64,000 bases of DNA, taken from contig OZ025870.1 in NCBI GenBank assembly GCA_964019415.1, forward strand, positions 2,845,908-2,909,907, in the 5' to 3' direction. Source of the DNA: Ianthella basta. Lineage: Eukaryota > Porifera > Demospongiae > Verongiida > Ianthellidae. Shown one piece after another: positions 55,310-64,000 of the stretch; the first letter of the stretch is position 1, and every line of letters starts with the position of its first letter. The notes under the pieces were generated by a model, which worked only from the letters and a program-made list of their open reading frames with translations, was not told the DNA's origin and did no database searches. The position numbers and the translations under genes are program-made.

Positions 55310-56001
55310 TTGTGGCAGACGACAGGGGCTGATGGATCTCTGGATTGGGGTTGACGGTCTCTTCGGGTTGCAGATGACTGAGTTTCCAGACGCTCGAGGC
55401 GTTCAAGGATGGTTGACATGGTCTCCAGCAAGGCATCTGGTCTTCCCCCAACTCGATCTACAGACGCTTCTTCCACCCGTGCTACACGCTGCTTTGGAAG
55501 CAGGTACGACTCTAGCTCAAGGGTAACACTCACCGCGGCCTCTACTGTGGTAGGGTGTCGCTGTTTCACGGCAAAAGCAATCTGGGGATTGTCAATCTGA
55601 CCCAGATACTGCTGTAGGGCCAGCAGCTGTCGAGCGTCTGTGCTCAAGGTGGGGAATGCCCGATCAGCTAACACTCTGAGTTCCTCGCCAAAATCGGCCC
55701 ATCCCTCAGACTTGCTCTTCGCGCGCGTGTGAAACTCCGCCACGTACAAGGCACGCTTGCTCTCTGGTTCAAAGCGTTCGCGCAGCGCCTTGACAGCCTC
55801 CTCGTAGTCTCCCTGCGCTGCCTCGGACAGCTGCTTAAATGCCCGTTGGGCCCGTCCTGTCAGGCGGACCTTCAGCCACAGTAGCTTCTGTTCAGGGGTC
55901 CACTTGTTCACCGCCGCGACGTTACCGAAGTGGTCGAGCCACTCATCCCAGTTCCCATCGCCTGCATACGCGTCAGGAAGGACAACTGGTTTCCCCGCCA
56001 T
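55234..56001 (-). CDS. gag: gypsy gag (capsid and nucleocapsid)
   Basis: 255 residues from the ATG at 56001 (MAGKPVVLPDAYAGDGNWDE...), the first ATG after the primer-binding site; the frame is also open upstream into the LTR. The N-terminal ~200 residues have the retrotransposon-gag helical pattern (W..W...F...A...W, then GRAQRAF, and LRERFEP). The C-terminus has one CCHC zinc knuckle, CHKCGKEGHYARGC. It ends at TAG 55234-55236, inside the frameshift stem-loop region. It packages element RNA. Confidence 0.9.
   Translation of the reverse strand: MAGKPVVLPDAYAGDGNWDEWLDHFGNVAAVNKWTPEQKLLWLKVRLTGRAQRAFKQLSEAAQGDYEEAVKALRERFEPESKRALYVAEFHTRAKSKSEGWADFGEELRVLADRAFPTLSTDARQLLALQQYLGQIDNPQIAFAVKQRHPTTVEAAVSVTLELESYLLPKQRVARVEEASVDRVGGRPDALLETMSTILERLERLETQSSATRRDRQPQSRDPSAPVVCHKCGKEGHYARGCAAKKLPGNGRPSA
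55235..55258 (-). promoter_or_regulatory. -1 programmed frameshift signal between gag and pol
   Basis: On the minus strand the heptamer G GGA AAC occupies 55258-55252 in exactly the gag phase (X XXY YYZ), and slipping by -1 enters the pol frame. One base later GCCGA-CCC-TCGGC can form a hairpin, and a second hairpin CGTAG-TGGGGC-CTACG contains the gag stop. This is the classic layout for gag-pol recoding, though the spacer to the first stem is shorter than usual. Confidence 0.8.
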
Positions 56002-56010
56002 TCCTCCAAA

Positions 56011-56029
56011 AATCCTGCCGACTACGCCA
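56011..56029 (-). promoter_or_regulatory. primer-binding site complementary to tRNA-Ser
   Basis: On the + strand AATCCTGCCGACTACGCCA equals the 3' end of an animal tRNA-Ser with its CCA, so on the element strand the site is TGGCGTAGTCGGCAGGATT. It lies 2 nt inside the 5' LTR. Primer use by tRNA-Ser is inferred from this complementarity over 19 nt. Confidence 0.85.
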
Positions 56030-56031
56030 AT

Positions 56032-56305
56032 TGTAGAACGCTGTACAACTCGTTGGGGCTGGAAAACGGACGGGCATGCAACGAACACTTCGCGGGCACA
56101 AGTCAACAATCAATGAAGCAACAAGGTGAACCAAACCTGTGAGCACTACAGGGTCTCTGATCGTGACTGACTAAGGTACAACAACAACCGGATGATCACA
56201 GAGTTCTAATCAGGTGTGGATACATAACTTTTTAAATTACAGATACACATGTACACAACACAATCATCCACACACAGTTAACACAAGGGTCCACACAGTG
56301 TCACA
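56032..56305 (-). repeat. 5' LTR
   Basis: 274 bp, TG...CA, identical to 51055-51328 by eye. It should contain the element promoter; no TATA box was obvious to me (an AT-rich ctttttaaattac lies near 56228). Confidence 0.95.
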
Positions 56306-56375
56306 CTATGTAAAGCTAAACTGGCTAGACTTGCTGTAGCAGTTAAACCCACTGAAGGGAGCACTCATGCACGCA

Positions 56376-56394
56376 CACACACACACACACACAT

Positions 56395-56444
<50 letters not shown>

Positions 56445-56510
56445 ACACACACACACACACACCACATATGCTCCGGTTACAAAGGCCCCAAGACACACAG
56501 ACACACAACA

Positions 56511-56602
<92 letters not shown>
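56376..56602. repeat. compound (CA)n microsatellite
   Basis: Two long CA tracts (about 56376-56461 and 56514-56602) are separated by a 50-bp unique stretch containing atatgctccggttac. Long CA frames read as false Thr-His/Val-Cys ORFs on both strands. Confidence 0.95.
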
Positions 56603-56606
<4 letters not shown>

Positions 56607-56659
56607 GACAGACAGCTAGACCACTACCATATAGGGTCACTATATCACATCCGTCCACC

Positions 56660-56860
56660 ACCTCCACACCCAAACTTCACAGTGCAAGTAACAATGGGAC
56701 TACCACATGTGATAGTAGAGTAAATGTGGTAGTTGGAGGTAGAAAAAGACTACCAGTGCAAGTAACAGAGGGTCAGAACCACATATGCCAGTAGAGTAAC
56801 TAGCTGGTGGCAGAATTGACCAACAGCACAAGTAGCAGAGGGTTAGGACCACATGTAACT
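56660..56860. repeat. fragment of the palindromic repeat family
   Basis: Units such as agtgcaagtaaca(a/g)....accacatgtg..agtagagtaaatgtggtagttgga(g/t) match the ~70-bp subrepeats at 57.04-57.24 kb. It lies just outside the palindrome, suggesting local duplication of its end. Confidence 0.7.
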
Positions 56861-57017
56861 AGCTATATTATATCTCTATAGTGTGCAATTGTATGTAGTT
56901 TAGTTCTCAGTGACTGTAGAACTTCTGGTATATACGTGTGTAGCTATACGTTGTATGTTGTACTTCGAAGAATTGATCATTTTTCTGAGATTAGAAAAAA
57001 TGTATAATACCACCGCC

Positions 57018-58305
57018 ACATACAATCACCACCACCACCACCACCACACAGTGCAAGTAACAATGGGACCACCACATGTGGCAGTAGAGTAAATGTGGTA
57101 GTTGGAGATAGAAAAAGACCACCAGTGCAAGTAACAGAGTGCAGAACCACGTGTGCCAGTAGAGTGAATGCACTAGTTGGTGGCAGAAAAGACCACCAGC
57201 ACAAGTAACAGAGGGTCAGGACCACATGTGCCCTCAGAGTAAACAAATGGGAATCGGAATTGGAATCAGTAATGTTATTAACATGCATTAGGGGAATCCC
57301 TTTAGCGAGCAGCCCACAATACACACAGACTTATACACAAGCAATTTGGTCAGTCAGAGTGAATTAGTTTAAATTTGTGTTCAGTGGGCAATGTTTGTTG
57401 TTAGGGGGTGCAGTCACTGAAAATCCTGCCGCCATGGCCTGGGTGCGATCCATTGACATCCCATAATCTCTGGCTCTTGAACCTTGAACCTTGTACCTTG
57501 CACTCTAGCCCACCAGCATCCCCAAACCCTACCCAATTACTTGGTGGTGGAAAAGACTACCAGCGCAAGTTACAGAAGGTCAGGACAAGCACGAGCACCA
57601 TTGGAGTGCCCGATGCAGCAAGCAATTGTTACTTGCACAAGGGCAGCAGCATTTGGTACTTCTTGTATTATAGACATTAAATGGGCTGCCCTTGTGCAAG
57701 TAACAATTGCTTGCTGCATCGGGCACTCCAATGGTGCTCGTGCTTGTCCTGACCTTCTGTAACTTGCGCTGGTAGTCTTTTCCACCACCAAGTAATTGGG
57801 TAGGGTTTGGGGATGCTGGTGGGCTAGAGTGCAAGGTACAAGGTTCAAGGTTCAAGAGCCAGAGATTATGGGATGTCAATGGATCGCACCCAGGCCATGG
57901 CGGCAGGATTTTCAGTGACTGCACCCCCTAACAACAAACATTGCCCACTGAACACAAATTTAAACTGATTCACTCTGACTGACCAAATTGCTTGTGTATA
58001 AGTCTGTGTGTATTGTGGGCTGCTCGCTAAAGGGATTCCCCTAATGCATGTTAATAACATTACTGATTCCAATTCCGATTCCCATTTGTTTACTCTGAGG
58101 GCACATGTGGTCCTGACCCTCTGTTACTTGTGCTGGTGGTCTTTTCTGCCACCAACTAGTGCATTCACTCTACTGGCACACGTGGTTCTGCACTCTGTTA
58201 CTTGCACTGGTGGTCTTTTTCTATCTCCAACTACCACATTTACTCTACTGCCACATGTGGTGGTCCCATTGTTACTTGCACTGTGTGGTGGTGGTGGTTG
58301 TATGT
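57018..58305. repeat. 1.29-kb near-perfect palindrome (arms ~625 bp, spacer 37 bp)
   Basis: The left arm 57018-57647 and right arm 57685-58305 are inverted copies, nearly identical throughout; the only clear length difference is in a (CCA)n run at the tips. The unique spacer is 57648-57684. The arms contain three ~70-bp subrepeats. A collapsed copy is at 14831-15412. It is either a foldback transposon or an inverted duplication of a dispersed repeat. High arm identity implies recent formation or ongoing gene conversion. Confidence 0.95.
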
Positions 58306-58735
58306 AATACGCATAATTACAATGGTATGCAAATCTTCAAAGCAGTGTATACTATATCTGCAGTGATATGTGCTGTGAAGTGCCAGGCTCTAATCTCTTA
58401 CAAATTGTTCTCATAATGATATGTTGCATACTGCATGGTTGGAGTGATCATCACAGATATAATGGGTGTGCTCACTGTGGCAACTAATTCATGCCTATAT
58501 TGGGTGTGAACATCAGTCTATTTTTTAACAGTGTTGGACTGGGAATAAAGCACGAGACTTATAATTTTTGGCCTGAACAGAGGCCCAGGCCTCTATTTTT
58601 GAGGCATATTGACCATTGTCAAGTGATGATTGGGCTTGAATTTCAACATATCCACACTCTAACACGTTATGTGTGTGATTAGTGGAACCCTTTCCCTGTT
58701 CCTCACGCTTACTTGCACTCCATTCTCTTTTTCAG

Positions 58736-59081
58736 ATTGTGTTTGACAATACTGCAGTGAGCGGTGCTATCCAAGTGGCAGTGATGGCTGAGCCAACTGT
58801 TTTTGATTGCAATGCCAACCAGAAGAATGATCAGTTTTGTTAGTTGGAGTGTGGGTGCAACTGTGTGCATGTGTTACCAGTGATGTCCATTGAACATGAA
58901 GTTTGTAATCTGCCATGAAGTATAACCTCCTTGTTCATCTCTCTCTTCTGCAACCCACCAATGCAGATGATGATGTGTTTAGGTGATACGTGGCCTTGGA
59001 CATAATTTATGTGTGCTTGTCACAGTCCTGGTGTACTCCTTCCTGATCATAATTGTGCTTAATCATTGACAGCTGCAGGCC
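58736..59081 (+). pseudogene. mucolipin fragment D (luminal exon plus damaged TM2 exon), opposite strand to the array
   Basis: 58736-58838 is a 103-bp exon, exactly the length of its counterparts in copies B and C, with FDNTAVSGAIQVAV and FDCNANQKNDQF, a TTTTTCAG acceptor and a GTTAGT donor. The next block, 58967-59081, aligns with the TM2 exon (VALDI, then VLVYSFLI) but has an in-frame TGA at its sixth codon and a frameshift. No other exon was found nearby. It is an inverted, dispersed and decayed copy, closer in sequence to B than to C at the luminal exon. Confidence 0.75.
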
Positions 59082-59247
59082 GTTAGGCAGCTATATGCAT
59101 ACAGTATACCTTACACCCAATCACTCACCACGTCATGCTTCCCTTGAGATGCAACACCCGCACCTCCATTTTCCTTTCCTTTCCATTCCCATATATTTCA
59201 ATGCCATCCAAACTGATGAGCCTCCACTGCTACAATTCTTTTACCTT

Positions 59248-59374
59248 ACTATACTATGCTATACTATGTTATGCTATGTTATGCTATGTTATGCTATGTT
59301 ATGCTATGCTATGCTATGCTATGCCATGCCATGCTATGCTATGCTATGCTATACTATACTTTATACTATACTAT
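59248..59374. repeat. (TATGC/TATGT)n five-base microsatellite
   Basis: About 125 bp of ctatg(c/t)tatg(c/t) pentamer repeats with graded variants (actat at both edges, catgc in the middle). Confidence 0.9.
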
Positions 59375-59869
59375 AGTACAAGCAAGCACTTTTCTGCCTG
59401 TTGTCACATGATAGCGTCCAGTCTTCACCAATGAATGTCTCAACTGAGACATTGATTGGCGAGATAATTATAATAATTATGTATTGCACTGACGTCCTGT
59501 TTAGTACTGTACATACATGTGTAAGCATAAATTTATTATTATAATAGTCAATTGTAACAATTATTGTTGAGTAGAGAAATATGTCCAGTCAAGGCTATGT
59601 ACTGCAGTGTATAGACAGCATTCATGGGCCTCCTTTGTCTCCATTTGCAATGCATTTGTTGTCAAAGTTACTATAGCCTAAACAAGCCATTCATATGGTA
59701 AAAACACCCTAAGTGGAAACCCTGTAGCAGCAACTACTGCAGTACATCATTTGCATCTAGCTATTTACGCTACCTTGTAATAAACATACATACTGTATAA
59801 ACCACAGCTATTTGTTTTGTGCATTTTGTACAAGAAAACGGTTGCAATGTGACCCAAAGTTTGAATACA

Positions 59870-60170
59870 ATAGTATTGTATGGTGATAGCATTGCTGGCT
59901 GCAGCTATTATATATATAGTGAGCTAGCTACTTATGCAAGGAATGGGAGAATTAGTTAGCAATATAGCATGTATATATAGGAATAAACACATGGCCTGTG
60001 GCTAGACATTCATATATTATATAATGTGGTGTAGCTAGCTATATAATACAAGGCAGATACACTTATCTATACTACTTCAACCATATAGAAGCATAATGAA
60101 TGTACTTTAGCTGTGCTATGTATAGCCAGCCAAGCCACTGCAATGTCACACTTCAGCCTCAAAAGACAGA
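59870..60170. repeat. duplicated region, diverged partner of 41.23-41.55 kb
   Basis: It aligns with 41230-41550 through the same landmarks. The signal-peptide exon is broken here (atg aat gta ctt tag). Further on, 60.50-60.61 kb resembles the left edge of the window (1-130), so several copies of one upstream region occur in this locus. Confidence 0.6.
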
Positions 60171-60905
60171 GTACCTTTTGGGGATTTTAGAGTTCCATGT
60201 GCCTACATGCGCCGTCACTATCAAAATATATTATATCATGCTAATTATATTCATTAACTTTGACTACATTATACATGTGCATAACATTATTGGATTTCTG
60301 CTGAAAAGGAATTGGTAGAACTTAGTGGATCTCTACAACTGATATCTTAAATCAGTGATTGTGGTTTCTTTACATGCAGTGCCATAATACTAATAGCTTG
60401 ATAACTGATACGTATATAAATATCACTCTCATTACCTATCGCATGCTGCATGCACCTATGCATGCACATTGTACATACCCTCTTCTCCTCTTTACGCCAT
60501 GTGCATGTTTAAGCACTAGGAGCTTTGGTTGTAGCTTGCTTTACAACAGGTTTTGGTACAACTAAACAAAGAATATTCAGCAAGAGTGTATAACATACTG
60601 TTGATAAACATATACATTGGACTGCTTAATGAACACAAAATGCCGTCCATTCTGTTCTCATGCCTGTAAATTGCTTGCATGCCTCAAGCTACACCATAGC
60701 AAGAACAGTACAGTGCACAATGTTATATACGTAGAACAACATACAACTTATATTATATATGTTATGTGCTGTGAGGTAGAATTATACCTCACAGTATATT
60801 CTCATTCTACTATTATATGCACTCAAAAATTGTCATACAGCAGTATAGTAGCTCAATTCATGAGCTTACGTGTAGTGACTGCTGCATTCTAGTTTTGCAT
60901 TCTAG

Positions 60906-61345
60906 TACTAATGAAAGGTAACATTCGGAACTACACATGGTAAGGAAAGAAGGGGGAAGGGGAAAATGGCAGTGAACCAGACCAGCACCGGTAACCTCCA
61001 GATGTTTCGCCGACTCTTTAGCAGCTGGGTCACTGGTCACCGCCAACAGCCACCAATCAATTCCCTCCTTATATACCGAATCTAGGAAATTAGCATTTCC
61101 GAGTGTCACTGATTAGTCAGTGCCCGGTGTGAGAGTTTCAAAGGAGGCTCTGGATAGAGCCCGCCCACATCGGTATATAAGGAGGGAATGGATCAGTGGC
61201 TGTTGGCGGTGAGCAGTGACAAGGCTGCTAAAGGGTCGGCTAAAGATCTGGAGGTTGCCGGTGCTGGTCCGGTTCACTGCCATTTTTCCCCTTCCCCCCT
61301 TCTTTCCTTACCATGTGTAGTTCCAAACGTTATCTTTCATTCGTG
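60906..61345. mobile_element. foldback element with ~175-bp arms
   Basis: Left arm 60906-61079 and right arm 61171-61345 are inverted copies with scattered mismatches, including ccgccaacagccac and tttccccttccccc. The loop is ~90 bp. The tips are actaatgaaaggtaac / gttatctttcattcgt. No transposase. Confidence 0.85.
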
Positions 61346-62542
61346 TCACCATGGTACATAGACCAATTGCACTGTACATGTGTGTTGTAACAATTAATGG
61401 TATAATTGCATAATCTGTGACATTGTGCATTAATCAGATGTTACGTTACCCCAACATCATGACTGATTGTGCATTTCATGCCAATGATCTAGCTGCTATT
61501 AGTATAGACACATATTAAGCTGCATTATAACATGCTTTGGGTGACTATTTATGTATGCCTACTGTTAGCATTAATTGGCACCGAAACACTTTTAAACCTT
61601 TGTATGTAGGAGCTCAAGATTAAGACTATTTTTGCTTACTATAGCTAGGCATGCAACACATGATTGCATATAATTATAACCCCTTCTATAATTATATAGC
61701 CTGGTATATGAAAAACGTTATGGCTCCCTGGTTCCAACACCTATAGCCATAATCATAGAGTACTTTGAAAGTTGCATTGATTATAATTATTATATAATTT
61801 TCAATTGACCCTTACTTTCTATTACATTATCTGCTAAATTAGTACATTGATGGCAATAAGAATGGTGGTTATTTTACATAATACACTGAGTGTTGCAATT
61901 GCTACCATGAATGCACTGTATGCATGGGCATGATCGTGATTGAAACATTGGAATTGGGAAAGCACACAAAATCTACTATAATCATACAAAGATATATGCA
62001 ATTGCAAGGAATATATAACAAATTTATTGTGTGCACAGTATAGGTTTCATACATCACAACATTATGTCATCATTATGCAACATCATAGTTATTTTCCCTT
62101 TAAGAATAATTATGCCATTGTATAATTAATATATTAGATACATCCACTTCGGCATAATGTGCGTGCACATGAATTGTACTGCTAGCTATACAGCTAAACC
62201 ACTATTATATAATAATAATTATAATAAGGTGAGTCACATAAGGAGATACTAGCTATAACTGACTATATCGTAGTATTATGATATCATGGTTGTGTGTCAA
62301 GAAAGAGGGGCACCATCTTCAGGGGGTGGATAGGGGGGATCAGCTATAGGGAGGGACAAAACATAGCTTACACATGTACACATACACGCCTTTAGATGTA
62401 ATTGAGCATACGTTCGTGTATGCTCATGTCACCCAATTCTTCCTCATGTGGATTACTGTGGATATCGACCTCAACATTATGACCTGTGTATTGAAAGGTT
62501 CAGGACCATATATACATGTATACATGCACGACAATGCTATAT
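61346..62542. other. no gene recognised
   Basis: AT-rich sequence with several short TA-rich palindromes (for example 62.20-62.23 kb). There is a modest 12-bp inverted pair, catacgttcg/cgtgtatg, near 62410. No supported exon. Confidence 0.4.
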
Positions 62543-62965
62543 GTGAGTGGATTTGATAAAAGGTCCCACTTGTCGCTATGTATAAAGTGTCGTTGTGGTC
62601 AAAAACATGCAGCCGAGTGATGTTTTCAGTAAATTTGGATTATTGCGTCTTTCTTACCTGTAGTATTGTCCCAACATCCTGGCCAACTTTGAAACCCCTA
62701 GTCCTTTCCAGCGCTTCAAACCAGGAAGAATAGTTACGCCGTCGCCATTTGTACGGATATAGTAATGGAAGGATTATGGGCCATTTTCTCATAATTGTAT
62801 CGGGCATATTTTCGTACTTTGAGCAAGTGTATCTCGGGAACAGGAGCAGCTATTGAAGAGCAACAAAGTGCAACAAACAGCTCATCTATACTGTGCTTCT
62901 ATGCAGTACCACTAAATCAAAATTGACAAATAGTGACACGTGGACCTTTTGTCAAATCCTCTCAC
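62543..62965. mobile_element. TIR element (~423 bp), non-autonomous
   Basis: Ends GTGAGTGGATTTGATAAAAGG and its inverted, slightly diverged copy (ccttttgtcaaatcctctcac); arms of about 40 bp. The interior is unique and non-coding. The target duplication is unclear because the flanks are TA-rich. Confidence 0.65.
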
Positions 62966-63027
62966 TTAATATATATGCACTAGATGGTTTGGTATGATCT
63001 AACTATAATAAATACCATCTGCAATAC

Positions 63028-63640
63028 TAGTCTCGTCCCCAGACCCTTCCCGCGGTGGAGGAAGGGTCTGGTGAAAGTGGGCAGGAAGTTTGGGCACAAT
63101 GGAATGTAATTATGGGCGATGACGTAATACTGTGTGTGATTAATTACGGTTTCTCTGACTCTTCGATCGCGAGTTACTATTCTGTGCGGAGCAGGGGACT
63201 CACAACGATGACAATTGAGGTAGGGCTGGTGTACATTGCTAGTGCTGGTGGTAGGGCTGTGCGGAGAACATCGTAAACGGCGGGCAGCGGAGCATAGCAG
63301 AGCGATTTCCGCCGCCTGTTGACAGACTTACGAAGACGTCTTTGCCGTAAACGAATTCCGACACTGCCTGGTACTGCTTGTCCTTCAACTGTCTACATCC
63401 AAGCTCTTTAGCTGCCCTGGAGGTGGCTGCGCTCACATCTTCAACTGCGAATCTGCTAACGTACGTACTCGTATTATAACTCATTCGCGAGGTGAGAAAT
63501 TGCGCAATATTTTGCTACTAGCAATCTGATTGGCGCTGCCCACATTTCGGCAGTGGTCACGAGAACCTGCCTATTTTCACCAGACCCTTCCTCCCCTCGC
63601 TCGCTCGCGCGCGCTTCGGAAGGGTCTGGGAACGAGACTA
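63028..63640. mobile_element. TAGTCT TIR element 3 (613 bp), carrying a RecQ-like fragment
   Basis: Ends TAGTCTCGTCCCCAGACCC and GGGTCTGGGAACGAGACTA. Each terminal repeat has an inner perfect 12-bp hairpin CCAGACCCTTCC/GGAAGGGTCTGG, with loops of different length. The 9-bp target duplication CTGCAATAC is perfect (63019-63027, 63641-63649). It has the same design as elements 1 and 2. Confidence 0.88.
63239..63484 (-). pseudogene. RecQ-like helicase N-terminal fragment inside TIR element 3
   Basis: The minus-strand frame from the ATG at 63484 reads RAAKELGCRQLKDKQYQAV then SEFVYGKDVFVSLSTGGG, the RecQ Q-motif-like and Walker A start. Directly after STGGG the frame breaks: the expected Lys-Ser and following residues continue in another frame (SLCY..LPAVYDVLR) after an apparent 1-nt loss. 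No later helicase motif is present. The N-terminal extension (SAATSRAAKELG) differs from that of elements 1 and 2. Confidence 0.65.
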
Positions 63641-63649
63641 CTGCAATAC

Positions 63650-64000
63650 ATGTTAGAATCATAGGCTTCATAGCTGTTCAAACTCAATTTGGGTACCTGT
63701 ACGTTTCTGTTACAGTGCATGCACATGAACATACAGATAATGTTTGTGCGAGACACAGCCGCAAATAACAAAAATGTGGACGCATTTGCTGAATTCTAAC
63801 AATTCATGGCTGATTGTGTTAAAAGTATTACATGCATTCCCACAACCTGGTGTCTGTGGCTGTGTACGCATGCCAGCTTGGGATCCATGCCCTAATGATC
63901 AATTGTGTGACAACATAATATTATATATGTGGACCAGAGACATTTCCAACAATAATATTATGCAGGTGGGTAGGAATGAGCAATCACTCATGGAAAGCAT
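63650..64000. other. no gene recognised
   Basis: Unique AT-rich sequence to the window edge, with nothing supported. Confidence 0.4.

Larger units (their letters stand above)
51055..56305 (-). mobile_element. Ty3/gypsy LTR retrotransposon, 5251 bp, full length, very young
   Basis: Two 274-bp LTRs (51055-51328 and 56032-56305) begin TG and end CA, appear identical by eye, and are flanked by a 4-bp target duplication CTAT (51051-51054, 56306-56309). The element reads on the minus strand: 5' LTR on the right, a primer-binding site for tRNA-Ser, gag, a -1 frameshift signal, pol in the order PR-RT-RNaseH-IN (the gypsy order), then the 3' LTR. No env. The identical LTRs show recent insertion, yet pol carries a stop in integrase, so the copy is probably not autonomous. 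The polypurine tract before the 3' LTR is weak (GACGGGAG). Confidence 0.97.

Noticed and set aside
53048-55526. Several + strand frames of 60-190 codons within the gypsy element
   Set aside because: They are antisense to gag/pol, whose domains and catalytic residues are unambiguous on the minus strand.
55234-56109. gag start at the ATG at 56109 within the LTR
   Set aside because: That ATG is inside the LTR and would translate across the primer-binding site. The ATG at 56001 begins the recognisable gag sequence.
57484-57848. Two identical 92-residue frames on opposite strands
   Set aside because: They mirror each other because of the palindrome. They have no family resemblance and no splice or start context.

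Overview
The window is a metazoan nuclear locus. GT-AG introns of 50 bp to 2 kb are everywhere, the clearest host genes are animal-type mucolipin (TRPML) channels, and the intergenic DNA is AT-rich and packed with foldback/MITE elements, a 2A-bearing LINE, a Ty3/gypsy element and hammerhead-like cores of the kind carried by Penelope-like elements. My best guess is a sponge (Amphimedon-like demosponge) or another early-branching invertebrate. This is an inference from style; no species marker is present.

Layout. 1-0.9 kb: two possible + strand exons of an unidentified gene running in from the left. 2.8-29.2 kb: a head-to-tail array of three mucolipin-like genes, all on the minus strand. Copy A (2971-6932) is a 5'-truncated, broken duplicate. 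Copy B (7999-14491) is open from the luminal domain to the C-terminus but lacks its TM1 exons. Copy C (18655-29207) is the most complete, from TM1 to the cytosolic tail. Exon lengths and phases agree between copies, and A and B share a tandem duplication of roughly 4.5-5 kb. A fourth, decayed fragment lies on the + strand at 58.7-59.1 kb. 30.4-33.5 kb: a frameshifted APE-type LINE with an N-terminal 2A motif. 33.9-35.9 kb: phase-compatible minus-strand exons of an unidentified gene. 36.5-41.2 kb: tandem ~1.5-kb duplications holding a LINE 3' fragment. 43.3-47.2 kb: a CACTA-ended interval enclosing a three-exon micro-gene and a 65-bp minisatellite. 47.2-50.3 kb: a cluster of TIR elements. 51.06-56.31 kb: a young Ty3/gypsy element. 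57.0-58.3 kb: a 1.3-kb palindrome. 60.9-63.6 kb: more foldback elements.

The most unusual system is a family of short DNA transposons at 39533-40150, 47252-47999 and 63028-63640, with a small relative at 21320-21417. The three large members have perfect 9-bp target duplications, termini TAGTCT/AGACTA, and a second palindrome inside each terminal repeat, so each end is itself a hairpin. Each carries a differently mutated N-terminal fragment of a RecQ-like helicase, covering the Q-motif-like region and Walker A. This suggests non-autonomous derivatives of, or repeated captures by, an element associated with a RecQ-type helicase.

The mucolipins would act as endolysosomal cation channels. The NGDD pore motif is kept in A, B and C, and acidic dileucine motifs are visible in the tail exons of A and B. 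Almost everything else in the window is mobile DNA and its debris, including insertions inside the mucolipin exons and introns.
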